Shown: positions 5,884 to 13,942, counted from the first letter of the stretch. The stretch: 14,075 nt of DNA from Lysobacterales bacterium CG_4_10_14_3_um_filter_64_11 (GCA_002782905.1 PFJA01000256.1:1-14075); one strand, 5' to 3'. The notes: generated by a model from the letters alone, not told the origin. Program-made: numbers and translations.

Positions 5884-7314
5884 TCAATTGGCCTTGTGAA
5901 TGGCGCGTTTGTCCACCGCCAGCGCGGCCTCGTGCACGGCCTCGCTGAGGGTGGGGTGGGCGTGCACGATGCGCGCGAGATCCTCGGCGGCGCCGTGGAA
6001 CTCCATCGTCACCACCGCCTCGGCGATCAGTTCGGACACGTTTGGGCCGCACATGTGCACGCCGAGCACGCGGTCGGTTTCGGCATCGGCGATCACCTTG
6101 ACCATGCCGGCGGTTTCGTTCATCGCCACCGCGCGGCCGATGGCTGCGAACGGGAACGTGCCGACGCGATAGTCGACGCCTTCGTCCTTGAGTTGCGCTT
6201 CGGTCTTGCCGACCCAGGCGATTTCCGGCTCGGTGTAAATCACCCACGGCACGGTGTCGAGGTCGACATGGCCGGGCAGGCCGGCGATCAGCTCGGCCAC
6301 GGCGATGCCTTCCTCACTGGCCTTGTGCGCCAGCATCGGGCCGCGTACGCAGTCGCCAACCGCCCACACCCCTTCGACGCCAGTATGGTTGTGCTCATCG
6401 ACAGCAATCTGGCCGCGCTCGGTCAGTGGCACGCCGCAGTCGTCGGCCAACAAGCCTTTGCTGGCCGCGCGACGGCCCACCGCCACCAGCAGTTTGTCGA
6501 ACTGCGCCGTGTGCTCATCCTTGCCATCACTGTAGGTGACATGGACTACGTTTTTCTTCACCTCAACCGCGCTGACCTTGGCGCCGAGCTGGATGTCGAG
6601 GCCCTGCTTCTTGAACTCGCGCGCCGCGATTTTGGCAATGTCCGCGTCGGCGGCGGCCAGAAAATCCGGTAGCGCTTCCAGAATGGTGACCTCGCTGCCA
6701 AGGCGGCGCCAGACGCTGCCGAGCTCAAGCCCGATCACGCCGGCACCGATCACGCCAAGGCGCTTGGGCACCTTGTCGAAATCCAGCGCGCCGGCGTTAT
6801 CGACCACGTGCTTGCCGTCGAACTTGGCGAATGGCAGTTCGATCGGCAGCGAGCCCGCCGCCAGAATCACGTTGCTGGCGCTGTACGACGTCTCGTTGCC
6901 GTCGTGATCCTTGACCGTGACCACGCGGCCCGCGTGCAAGGTACCAAAGCCCGGCAGATGGCTGACCTTGTTGGCCTTGAACAGGGAAGCAATGCCGCCG
7001 GTGAACTGCTTGACGATCTTGTCCTTGCGGCCAACCATCACCTCGACATCGATTTTGGCATTGCTGGCGCTGATGCCGTGATCCTTGAAGCTGTGTTGCA
7101 GATTATGGAACTGGCGCGATGAATCGAGCATCGCCTTGGACGGGATGCAGCCGATATTCAGGCAGGTGCCGCCCAGCGCCGGTTTGCCATCCTTGCCGAT
7201 GAAGGCATCGACGCAGGCAGTGGACATGCCCAGTTGCGCCGCGCGAATGGCCGCCACGTAGCCACCGGGGCCGCCGCCGATGACGATCACATCGAAATGC
7301 TGCATCTCACTCAT
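5884..7314 (-). CDS. lpd: dihydrolipoyl dehydrogenase (E3 of 2-oxoglutarate dehydrogenase)
   Basis: A flavoenzyme that reoxidises the dihydrolipoyl arm of E2 and passes electrons through FAD to NAD+. The 476 residues contain the FAD-binding GGGPGGYVAAIRAAQLG (13-29), the redox disulfide in GGTCLNIGCIPSK (C51/C56), an NAD-binding GAGVIGLELGSVW region near the middle, VAVGRR, a second FAD motif ending in AVGDC, and the C-terminal HPTLSEAVHEA that carries the catalytic His-Glu pair. ATG 7314 is chosen because AAGGAA lies six bases upstream and the family starts there; in-frame TTG 7347 and ATG 7344 would add 10-11 residues of odd composition. It is the last gene of the sucA-sucB-lpd operon, 45 bp after sucB. 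Confidence 0.96.
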   Translation of the reverse strand: MSEMQHFDVIVIGGGPGGYVAAIRAAQLGMSTACVDAFIGKDGKPALGGTCLNIGCIPSKAMLDSSRQFHNLQHSFKDHGISASNAKIDVEVMVGRKDKIVKQFTGGIASLFKANKVSHLPGFGTLHAGRVVTVKDHDGNETSYSASNVILAAGSLPIELPFAKFDGKHVVDNAGALDFDKVPKRLGVIGAGVIGLELGSVWRRLGSEVTILEALPDFLAAADADIAKIAAREFKKQGLDIQLGAKVSAVEVKKNVVHVTYSDGKDEHTAQFDKLLVAVGRRAASKGLLADDCGVPLTERGQIAVDEHNHTGVEGVWAVGDCVRGPMLAHKASEEGIAVAELIAGLPGHVDLDTVPWVIYTEPEIAWVGKTEAQLKDEGVDYRVGTFPFAAIGRAVAMNETAGMVKVIADAETDRVLGVHMCGPNVSELIAEAVVTMEFHGAAEDLARIVHAHPTLSEAVHEAALAVDKRAIHKAN

Positions 7315-7359
7315 TGCCGATTCCTTGTTCGTGCATTCAGACATCAACGCGCCTGCTGC

Positions 7360-8541
7360 TTACAGGCCCAGCAGCATCCGGTGCGGGTTTTCCAGTTGAT
7401 TCTTGATGTCGACCAGGAACAGCACCGCATCCTTGCCGTCGATGATGCGGTGATCGTAGCTGATCGCGATGTACATCATTGGCGCAGCGACGACCTGGCC
7501 GTTTTCGACCACGGCGCGTTCCTTGATTGCGTGCATGCCGAGGATGGCGGACTGTGGCGGATTCACGATCGGCGTCGAGAACAACGAACCGAAGGTGCCG
7601 CCGTTGGTGATGGTGAAGGTGCCGCCCTGCAGGTCGTCCATGGTCAGGCCGCCTTCGCGGGCCTTCTTCGCGTAGTCGGCGATGGCGCGTTCGATATCGG
7701 CAAAGCCCATACGCTCGGCATTGCGCAGCACCGGCGTCACCAGCCCCTTGTCGGTGGAAACCGCCACCGAGATGTCGGCATAGCCGTGATAGATCACGTC
7801 GTCGCCATCGACCGAGGCGTTGACCACCGGGTAACGTTGCAACGCATTGGCGGCAGCCTTGACGAAGAAACTCATGAAGCCGAGCTTGATGCCATGGGCA
7901 GCGGCAAACGCCTCACCCTGCGTTTTGCGCATGGCCATCACGGCGGCCAGGTTGACCTCGTTGAACGAGGTCAGCATGGCGATCGAGTTCTTCGACAGCA
8001 TCAGACGTTCGGCGATGCGCTTGCGGATGCGCGTCATCGGCACCCGCTCTTCGGGGCGCGCACCACCGCCCTTGACCACGCGCACCAGGTCTTCCTTGGT
8101 GACTTGGCCGCGGCGGCCGGTACCTTCGACCGCTTGGGCATCGATCCCGTGTTGCTCGGCGACACGGCGACCGGCCGGCGAGAGTTCAGCGTTGGCGGTC
8201 GATTTGGCTGCTGTGGCAGGTTTGTCGGCGGCCTTGGGCTCGGGCTTGGCCGCAGGCTTGGCTTCGGCAGCGGCGGCAGGCTTGGCTTCGGCAGCAGGTG
8301 CCGCGCCCTCTTCAATCACCGCAATGATCTCATCGCTGGTCACGGTATCGCCGCTCTGGCGCTTGATTTCCTTGAGTACTCCGTCCACCGGCGAGGGTAC
8401 TTCCAAGACCACTTTGTCGGTTTCCAGATCGACCAGGTTCTCATCGCGCGTGACGCGATCGCCGGCCTTCTTGTGCCAACTGGCGATGGTGGCGTCGGCG
8501 ACCGACTCGGGAAGAACGGGTACTTTTACTTCGATGCTCAT
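7360..8541 (-). CDS. sucB: dihydrolipoamide succinyltransferase (E2 of 2-oxoglutarate dehydrogenase)
   Basis: The core of the 2-oxoglutarate dehydrogenase complex, which moves the succinyl group from E1 to CoA. The 393 residues start with one lipoyl domain (about 1-77) with lipoylated K43 in LETDKVV. A flexible Ala/Pro/Lys/Glu-rich linker (about 78-118) follows, then the E1/E3-binding domain (about 119-158, LSPAGRRVAEQHGI) and the catalytic domain (about 165-393) ending in SYDHRIIDGKDA with H364 and D368. A single lipoyl domain and the substrate-site sequence mark it as the succinyl- rather than acetyltransferase. AAGG lies nine bases before the ATG. The gene begins 44 bp after sucA. The linker contains a 24-bp tandem duplication. 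Confidence 0.97.
   Translation of the reverse strand: MSIEVKVPVLPESVADATIASWHKKAGDRVTRDENLVDLETDKVVLEVPSPVDGVLKEIKRQSGDTVTSDEIIAVIEEGAAPAAEAKPAAAAEAKPAAKPEPKAADKPATAAKSTANAELSPAGRRVAEQHGIDAQAVEGTGRRGQVTKEDLVRVVKGGGARPEERVPMTRIRKRIAERLMLSKNSIAMLTSFNEVNLAAVMAMRKTQGEAFAAAHGIKLGFMSFFVKAAANALQRYPVVNASVDGDDVIYHGYADISVAVSTDKGLVTPVLRNAERMGFADIERAIADYAKKAREGGLTMDDLQGGTFTITNGGTFGSLFSTPIVNPPQSAILGMHAIKERAVVENGQVVAAPMMYIAISYDHRIIDGKDAVLFLVDIKNQLENPHRMLLGL
8253..8300 (-). repeat. 24-bp tandem duplication in the sucB linker
   Basis: Bases 8253-8276 and 8277-8300 are adjacent copies that agree at 21 of 24 positions. In frame they encode repeated AEAKPAAA-like units of the flexible linker between the lipoyl and binding domains. 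The reading frame is kept, so only linker length would change. Confidence 0.75.
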
Positions 8542-8585
8542 GAACGATGTCCTTGCTCGGAAGGCGTGACTAGAGGCGGGGAAAG

Positions 8586-11411
8586 TCAGTCGGCGCTTTC
8601 GCCGTGATTGGGCGAGCCGGTGAGCGCATCTTCAACCAGCGCCGCCTGCTCGGCAACGTGGGTCTTGAAATGCCCCACCGCTGGTGCCGGCGAACGCGCT
8701 CGGCCGGCGTAGTGCAGCGCTTGCTCAGGTTGCAGGCAGGCGCGCAGATGGTGCTGAATCTGGTACCACGCGCCCTGGTTCATCGGCTCTTCCTGACACC
8801 AGACCAGATTGCTGGCTGCCGGGTAACGCTTGATCTGCTCGATGAGCAATGGCCGCGGGAACGGGTACAACTGCTCGACGCGGATGATGGCGACATCGCT
8901 GATGCCGCGTTTTTGTGCTTCTTCAATCAGATCAAAATACACCTTGCCCGAACACGCCACCACGCGCTTTACCTTTTTCGCGTTGCCGGCGGTGCTGTCG
9001 GCGATCACGGTTTGAAAACCGCCCTCGGCCAGTTCGGTCAGCGACGACACCGCCAGCTTGTGACGCAGCAACGACTTCGGGCTCATCACCACCAGCGGCT
9101 TGCGCGTGCTGCGTTTCATCTGCCGGCGCAGCAAATGGTAAATCTGGGCTGGCGTGGTCGGTACGCACACCTGCATGTTATCGAGCGCGGAAAGCTGCAA
9201 AAAGCGTTCCAGCCGCGCCGAGCTGTGCTCCGGGCCCTGGCCTTCGTAGCCGTGCGGCAACAGCAGCACCAGCCCGCACAGACGGCCCCATTTGGCTTCG
9301 CCGGAGCTGATGAACTGATCGATCACCACTTGCGCGCCGTTGGCGAAATCGCCGAACTGGCCTTCCCAGATCACCAGCGAGGCCGGGTCGGCGGTGCTGT
9401 AGCCGTACTCGAACGCCATCACCGCTTCTTCGGACAACAGCGAATCGATGATGGTAACGCGCGTGGGATCATCGACCAGGGTGCGCAGCGGCATCACCGT
9501 TTCGCCGGTTTCCTGATCGTGCAGCACGGCGTGGCGGTGGAAGAACGTGCCGCGCCCGGAATCCTGGCCGACCAGGCGCAGTTTCACGCCTTCGTCGATC
9601 AGGCTGGCATAGGCCAGATTTTCGGCAAAGCCCCAATCGCCTTCGAGCTTGCCAGCCGCCATCTGCTGACGATCGGCGTAGATCCTGGCCACGCGCGAGT
9701 GCAGTTTCAGCGTATCGGGCACACGGTTGATCTGCGTGGCCAAGGCGGTGAGCTTGGCGCGCGCAACGCGAGTGTCCACCGGTGTTGCCAAGGTGCCGTG
9801 CAGGTATGGGTGCCAGTCCACCGCCAGCGCGTCGGCGGCTGGCGGCGCCAAATCGACATCGATATCGCCGCGGTCGAGGCCGTCGCGTACCGCATCCATC
9901 ATCGAGGGCGCCTCACCCGCGCCGAGCACGCCGGCGGTGAGCAGGCGTTCGGCATACAACTCGCGCGTTGTTGGCCGGCTGCGGATGTTGCGGTACATCA
10001 GCGGCTGGGTGGCGGCGGGTTCATCGGCCTCGTTGTGGCCATGGCGGCGGTAGCAGACCAGATCGATGACCACATCCTTGTGGAACTGCTGGCGGAAATC
10101 GAAGGCGAGCTGGGTACAGAACGTGACGGCTTCGGGGTCGTCGCCGTTGACGTGCAAGATCGGTGCGCCGACCATCTTGGCGACATCGGTGCAGTACAGG
10201 GTGGAACGGGCGTCGTCGGCTCGGCTGGTGGTGAATCCAACCTGGTTGTTGATGACGATATGCACCGTGCCGCCGACCTCAAAGCCGCGCGCCTGCGACA
10301 TTTGCAGCAATTCCATGCCCACGCCCTGACCGGCGAATGCGGCATCGCCGTGAACCAGAACCGGCAGCACCTGGTCGCGTTGGGTGTCGTGGCGGCGGGC
10401 TTGCCGCGCGCGCACCGAGCCGGCAACCACCGGGTTGATGATCTCCAGATGTGATGGATTGAAGCCCAGAGCCAGGTGGATCTGGCCATCGCCGGTTTTC
10501 ACGTCGGAGCTGAAACCCATGTGGTATTTCACGTCGCCGGTGTGGCTAGGGTCCTCGTGCTCGAACTTGCCCTCGAACTCGGCAAACAACATGTGCGGCG
10601 GTTTGCCCATGATGTTGATCAGCACGTTGAGTCGGCCGCGGTGGGCCATGCCGATCACCACCTCTTTCATCTTCGCCGTGCCAGCCCGCTGCACCAGGGT
10701 ATCCACCAGCGGGATCAGGCTGTCGCCGCCTTCCAGCGAAAAACGCTTCTGGCCGACATACTTGGTGTGCAGGTAGCGCTCCAGCCCTTCGGTGGCACTG
10801 AGCTTGGCGAGGATGCGGCGTTGCTGATCGGCATTGAAAGCGAACTTCCCCGCTGCGCGCTCCAGACGCTCGTAAACCCAGCGCCGTTGCGGTGCGTCGG
10901 TGATGTGCATGAACTCGGCGCCGATGGTGCTGCTGTAGGTGGCTTTGAGGTGTGCCAGCAACGCCTTCAGCGGCATCCGTGCCGGGCCACCGAACACGCC
11001 GGTCTCGAACTCGCTGTTGAGGTCGGCGTCGGACAGCCCGTGAAACGGCAGGTCGAGATCGGGGGCGTCGCGTTTGGCCGCCATGCCCAGCGGATCGAGA
11101 TCGGCGCGCAGGTGGCCGCGCGAACGATAGGCAGTGATCAGCTTGAGCGCACCTCCCTGTTTGCTGGATGCGGCATCGGCCACACCAATGCCGCGCGCTG
11201 CATCGGCGGCAGCACGCTGGATGCCGGCCAGCACCGATGAGTGCGGCACGTCGCCGGCTTCGCGGCCTTTGAGTGTGTCGAAATAGGTTTTCCAGGGGGT
11301 ACCGACGCTGGCCGGATCAGCGAGGTAATCCTCGTACAGATCCTCGATGAAGCTGGCATTGCCACCGGAGATGAACGAGGTTTTCGCAAACTGTTTGATG
11401 AGGCTTTCCAC
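8586..11411 (-). CDS. sucA: 2-oxoglutarate dehydrogenase E1 component
   Basis: A thiamine-diphosphate enzyme that decarboxylates 2-oxoglutarate and succinylates the E2 lipoyl arm, in the TCA cycle. The 941 residues compare with 933 in E. coli. Visible features are the N-terminal E2-binding segment with SFIEDLYEDYLADP (20-33), the active-site GMAHRGRLNVL (254-264), YHMGFSSD (297-303), the ThDP/Mg motif from GDAAFAGQG (355-363) to INNQ (387-390), VNGDDPEAV, YRRHGHNEADEP and SGRGTFFHRHAVL. The start is GTG at 11411, the only one that fits the family N-terminus (MESLIKQF). It has no clear Shine-Dalgarno and is preceded by the palindrome GGCCCGGGCC. It is first in the operon with sucB and lpd. Confidence 0.97.
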   Translation of the reverse strand: MESLIKQFAKTSFISGGNASFIEDLYEDYLADPASVGTPWKTYFDTLKGREAGDVPHSSVLAGIQRAAADAARGIGVADAASSKQGGALKLITAYRSRGHLRADLDPLGMAAKRDAPDLDLPFHGLSDADLNSEFETGVFGGPARMPLKALLAHLKATYSSTIGAEFMHITDAPQRRWVYERLERAAGKFAFNADQQRRILAKLSATEGLERYLHTKYVGQKRFSLEGGDSLIPLVDTLVQRAGTAKMKEVVIGMAHRGRLNVLINIMGKPPHMLFAEFEGKFEHEDPSHTGDVKYHMGFSSDVKTGDGQIHLALGFNPSHLEIINPVVAGSVRARQARRHDTQRDQVLPVLVHGDAAFAGQGVGMELLQMSQARGFEVGGTVHIVINNQVGFTTSRADDARSTLYCTDVAKMVGAPILHVNGDDPEAVTFCTQLAFDFRQQFHKDVVIDLVCYRRHGHNEADEPAATQPLMYRNIRSRPTTRELYAERLLTAGVLGAGEAPSMMDAVRDGLDRGDIDVDLAPPAADALAVDWHPYLHGTLATPVDTRVARAKLTALATQINRVPDTLKLHSRVARIYADRQQMAAGKLEGDWGFAENLAYASLIDEGVKLRLVGQDSGRGTFFHRHAVLHDQETGETVMPLRTLVDDPTRVTIIDSLLSEEAVMAFEYGYSTADPASLVIWEGQFGDFANGAQVVIDQFISSGEAKWGRLCGLVLLLPHGYEGQGPEHSSARLERFLQLSALDNMQVCVPTTPAQIYHLLRRQMKRSTRKPLVVMSPKSLLRHKLAVSSLTELAEGGFQTVIADSTAGNAKKVKRVVACSGKVYFDLIEEAQKRGISDVAIIRVEQLYPFPRPLLIEQIKRYPAASNLVWCQEEPMNQGAWYQIQHHLRACLQPEQALHYAGRARSPAPAVGHFKTHVAEQAALVEDALTGSPNHGESAD

Positions 11412-11470
11412 GGCGATGGCCCGGGCCTTTGGGTTGGGGGTTCAAGCGGTTGATTTTATGTGAAATAAAA

Positions 11471-11493
11471 TAAACGCCGCGCGTTTACGCGGC
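11471..11493 (-). promoter_or_regulatory. overlapping alternative hairpins at the 5' end of the sucA leader
   Basis: Two stems share bases and cannot coexist. One is GCCGCG/CGCGGC, at 11493-11488 and 11481-11476 on the minus strand. The other is TAAACGC/GCGTTTA, at 11487-11481 and 11477-11471 with a 3-base loop. The second is followed at once by TTTTATTT, giving it the look of an intrinsic terminator. As DNA, the second stem is a 17-bp palindrome a few bases past the expected transcription start, so an operator is equally possible. The pairing is seen directly; the role is inference. Confidence 0.5.
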
Positions 11494-11501
11494 AGCGCAG
11501 C

Positions 11502-11529
11502 ATTATAGCGGTTGTGCGCCCTGTGTTCA
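11502..11529 (-). promoter_or_regulatory. sigma-70 promoter of the sucA-sucB-lpd operon
   Basis: On the minus strand a perfect -10 TATAAT (11507-11502) is preceded, after a 16-bp spacer, by TGAACA (11529-11524, 4/6 to consensus). Transcription would begin near 11495, giving a leader of about 85 nt before the GTG of sucA. No other good promoter is seen in 11412-11759. The rest of that gap holds the leader hairpins and two REP-like palindromes. Confidence 0.65.
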
Positions 11530-11623
11530 CCGGGGGTTGATCCGATTGAGCAGCCCACTGTGACCGGCGACGCCGGCAAGGGTTCAATCCCGGACTCGGG
11601 ACTCGGGACGACGAGCTGGCGCA

Positions 11624-11676
11624 GCGCATGTAGGTCGGATCAAGCGCCGCCAGGCGCGGATCCGACCTACATGCGC
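11624..11676. repeat. REP-like perfect inverted repeat, GTAGGTCGG type
   Basis: Arms of 18 bp (11624-11641 and 11659-11676) are perfectly complementary. The 17-base loop contains its own GCGCC/GGCGC stem. It lies between the sucA promoter and the 3' end of the GNAT gene, about 84 bp past that gene's stop codon, so it may end or protect the roxA-GNAT transcript. The short direct repeat GGACTCGG/GACTCGGGA at 11592-11608 lies beside it. Confidence 0.8.
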
Positions 11677-11704
11677 GGGATGCAAGCGTGCGGCGTTACC
11701 GCGC

Positions 11705-11736
11705 GGCTCCGGCGCAAGCGCCTTGAGCCGACCTAC
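11705..11736. repeat. second GTAGGTCGG-type palindrome
   Basis: GGCTC (11705-11709) pairs with GAGCC (11725-11729), and inside it GGCGC (11711-11715) pairs with GCGCC (11718-11722). The end GAGCCGACCTAC matches GATCCGACCTAC of the neighbouring inverted repeat at 11 of 12 bases. The two therefore form a pair of related REP units, 24 bp past the GNAT stop codon. Confidence 0.6.
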
Positions 11737-11759
11737 GACGCCAAAGAACGCTGCCGAAA

Positions 11760-12716
11760 TCAGATCGCAAGCACGCGAAACTCGTTGCACAGCCGGCTGC
11801 GTTCCCATATCGGGTCGAACGTGTTGCCCAACTGGCGCGCGCGAGCTGGGGCGCAGACGCTGGCTTCGCCCTCGTAGCGTGAGCCCAGCGGCCGATGGTA
11901 GAAGCCGCCCTGGTCGCTGAACAGGTATGCGCCCGCATATTGCCGATCCACCGCCTCGTTCGGTGAGCGGAAGGCAAAGCGGCTGGGCAGGCGCTGCGCC
12001 AGCGTCAGCAGCGGATGGCCGGCCAGCACCACGTGCTCCGGATCGTGCACCAGCAAACGCACCTCGGCATGCGGATGGGCAATCGCGAAGCGGCGCAGTG
12101 CGGCCAGTACCTCGCTGTGCGCGAGCAATTCGGGGTCGAGATCGCGGCTGTAGATGCCCAGCCCGCTGCGTGCGCCGGCGATGAGCGCGCAGGTGGCTTC
12201 GATCGCCTGTGCCAGCGTCTCCACCGTGCGCGCCGGTGTGCTTGCCGGCCTGAGCGTTCGGGTGTGGGCGGTGGTCGCCAGCGGTTGCAGTGCCTTGCGC
12301 ATGGCCTGGTGGCGGATGCCGGCTTCGATGAACGGCTCGCCACAAGCGACAAAACCGGCGCGTTGATAAAAGCCGATGGCATCGACCTGGGCGTGCAGAC
12401 TGACCTCGGGCCAGCCGCGGCTGCGCGCGACGTCGATCAGGTGCTGCAACAACGCATTGCCGACGCCGCGCCCGCGCCATTCGCTGAGCACCGCCATACG
12501 GCCGATCTTGCGCTCCGGGGTGAGGCGGCCGGTAGCGATCGGCCGGTGCGCATTGTCGCGCGCCAGCACGTGGCTGCTGAGCGGATCCAGCGCGTCCCAT
12601 TCTTCTTCGATGGGCACCTGCTGCTCGTGCACGAACACGGTTTCGCGCACCGCGCGCAAGGCGCTCAGGTCGCTGTGGTAATCGGCTGGGGTGATAAAGA
12701 AGTCGCTTTCGATCAT
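11760..12716 (-). CDS. GNAT acetyltransferase with an additional C-terminal domain
   Basis: A 318-residue two-part protein. Residues 1 to about 143 are a GNAT fold: HEQQVPIEEEWD (30-41), the acetyl-CoA motif VLSEWRGRGVGNALL (76-90) with RGRGVG at 81-86, and FYQRAGFVACGEPFIEAG. This is close to the ElaA/YjcF type of acetyltransferase. An Ala/Thr/Pro linker follows. Residues about 165-318 form a second domain (SGLGIYSRDLDPELL, VRLLVHDPEHVVLAGHPLL, YAGAYLFSDQGGFYHRP) that I associate with the GNAT-linked DUF7931 type. It recalls phospholipase-D-like folds but lacks an HKD motif. The acetylated substrate is unknown. Its ATG overlaps the roxA stop by four bases (ATGA), so translation is probably coupled. 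Confidence 0.85.
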   Translation of the reverse strand: MIESDFFITPADYHSDLSALRAVRETVFVHEQQVPIEEEWDALDPLSSHVLARDNAHRPIATGRLTPERKIGRMAVLSEWRGRGVGNALLQHLIDVARSRGWPEVSLHAQVDAIGFYQRAGFVACGEPFIEAGIRHQAMRKALQPLATTAHTRTLRPASTPARTVETLAQAIEATCALIAGARSGLGIYSRDLDPELLAHSEVLAALRRFAIAHPHAEVRLLVHDPEHVVLAGHPLLTLAQRLPSRFAFRSPNEAVDRQYAGAYLFSDQGGFYHRPLGSRYEGEASVCAPARARQLGNTFDPIWERSRLCNEFRVLAI

Positions 12717-13930
12717 GGCCGGGGGCGTGGTTTGCGTTGCAGTTGATACCAGCCGCGCGCCAGCAGTTGGCTCAACGCGGCATGGGCCTGTTTGTCGAGT
12801 GCGATAAATCCCGCCGCATCGATGCGCCGCGCAGCGGCCAGCGCGCTGGCGCTGCGGATGCCCATCGCCCAGCTTTCGCCAGCAATGAACAACCGACCAC
12901 GGCGGCCCTCGCGGGCCCAGGCGCTGCGGGCAAACGGATGCCGAACCAGCGTGCGGCCTTCGCCGAGTAATTGCGCCAGCGATTCCGGGGTTTTCGGCTT
13001 GCCGCCGGCATCGGCCAGCGCGGCGCTGCGGTAGCGGGTGATGAACGTGCCAAACCAGTTGCTCAAGGTGCGCTCATCGAGCGATGCCAACGGCCCCAGG
13101 GCGCTGCGCAAACGCGCCATTGCCGCCGCGTCGATTTCAAAGCGATCCTTGGCCGGCAACAAATCCGGGTCGCGGTAGCGCTCGCTCTGTGCCATCGCCT
13201 CGGCCAGGTGCTCGGCCAGATCGCTGATCAGCTCGCCCGCGGCAGGCGCGCGCATGCCGACCGAAATGGTCAGGCAGGCATCCACCGCCTCGCCGTGGTG
13301 TGGCATCCCGGGCGGCAGATACAGCATGTCGCCGGGTTGCAGCAGCCACTCGGCGTTGGGCGTGAAGTGCTTGAGCAACTTGAGTTCGCAATCGCTGCGC
13401 AGGGTCGCATCGACGTCGGCACGGCTGTCGATCTGCCAGCGGCGGCAGCCCTGCGCCTGCAACAGAAACACGTCGTACTGATCGACATGCGGCCCGACCG
13501 AGCCGCCGGGTTCGGCGAAGCTGATCATGATGTCGTCGATCCGCCAGCGCGGCAAAAACGCGAACGCGTCGAGCAGCGCCGCCACATCGGTATCCCACTT
13601 GTCCACGTCCTGCACCAGCAGGCTGCAATCGCGCTCGGGCAGGCCGGAGAAATCGCTTTCGGCGAACGGCCCTGATTGCAGGTGCCAACGCGACTGCGTC
13701 GGGTCGTCGCTGGCGGCAAGGCGTTCGCGGCGCACGATGCGCGCCAGCGCGCTGGGCTCGCAGGCGATTCCGGCCAGTTCATCGGGCGAGATCGGCGACA
13801 CAAAGCCGGCAAACGCATTGCGAATCAGCAACGGCCGGCGTTGCCAATAATGCGCGAGGAATTGCCTGGGCGACATGCCGAGTGGTGATCGGCCATGGGC
13901 ATCGATTTCGATGGTGGGCGCGGATTTCAT
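12713..13930 (-). CDS. roxA: ribosomal protein L16 arginine hydroxylase, RoxA/YcfD family (JmjC-type cupin)
   Basis: A 2-oxoglutarate/Fe(II)-dependent oxygenase. In E. coli, YcfD hydroxylates Arg81 of ribosomal protein L16. From ATG 13930 it has 405 residues, against 373 in E. coli. The family signature is clear: YWQRRPLLIRNAF (28-40), QDVDKWDTDVAALLDAF (107-123), WRIDDIMISF, GPHVDQYDVFLLQ with iron ligands H148 and D150, and LYLPPGMPHHGEA with the third ligand H211. A winged-helix-like C-terminal half follows. Starts at 13930 and 13936 (two residues longer) are both possible because neither has a Shine-Dalgarno; the in-frame extension to 14008 runs into repeat sequence. The enzyme uses the same 2-oxoglutarate that the neighbouring operon consumes, though that may be chance. 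Confidence 0.92.
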   Translation of the reverse strand: MKSAPTIEIDAHGRSPLGMSPRQFLAHYWQRRPLLIRNAFAGFVSPISPDELAGIACEPSALARIVRRERLAASDDPTQSRWHLQSGPFAESDFSGLPERDCSLLVQDVDKWDTDVAALLDAFAFLPRWRIDDIMISFAEPGGSVGPHVDQYDVFLLQAQGCRRWQIDSRADVDATLRSDCELKLLKHFTPNAEWLLQPGDMLYLPPGMPHHGEAVDACLTISVGMRAPAAGELISDLAEHLAEAMAQSERYRDPDLLPAKDRFEIDAAAMARLRSALGPLASLDERTLSNWFGTFITRYRSAALADAGGKPKTPESLAQLLGEGRTLVRHPFARSAWAREGRRGRLFIAGESWAMGIRSASALAAARRIDAAGFIALDKQAHAALSQLLARGWYQLQRKPRPRP

Positions 13931-13936
13931 GCGCAT

Positions 13937-13942
13937 AGTGTA
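13937..13942 (-). promoter_or_regulatory. possible -10 element for a leaderless roxA transcript
   Basis: TACACT (4/6 to TATAAT, minus strand) ends six bases before ATG 13930, so initiation at the normal distance would fall on the start codon. No Shine-Dalgarno precedes either candidate ATG, which fits a leaderless message. No good -35 is visible, so this is a weak call. Confidence 0.3.

Noticed and set aside
7234..10454. Long plus-strand open frames (457 and 616 residues) opposite sucA, sucB and lpd
   Set aside because: They mirror three well-conserved genes on the other strand, have antisense-type composition and no recognisable domains. They result from GC codon bias.
10476..11240. Plus-strand open frame of 254 residues opposite the 5' part of sucA
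   Set aside because: It is an antisense shadow of the conserved E1 N-terminal half, with no ribosome binding site or family resemblance.
11584..12600. Alternative 338-residue minus-strand frame overlapping the GNAT gene
   Set aside because: It is out of frame with the conserved acetyltransferase motifs and Arg-rich, and it runs through the REP units at its 3' end.
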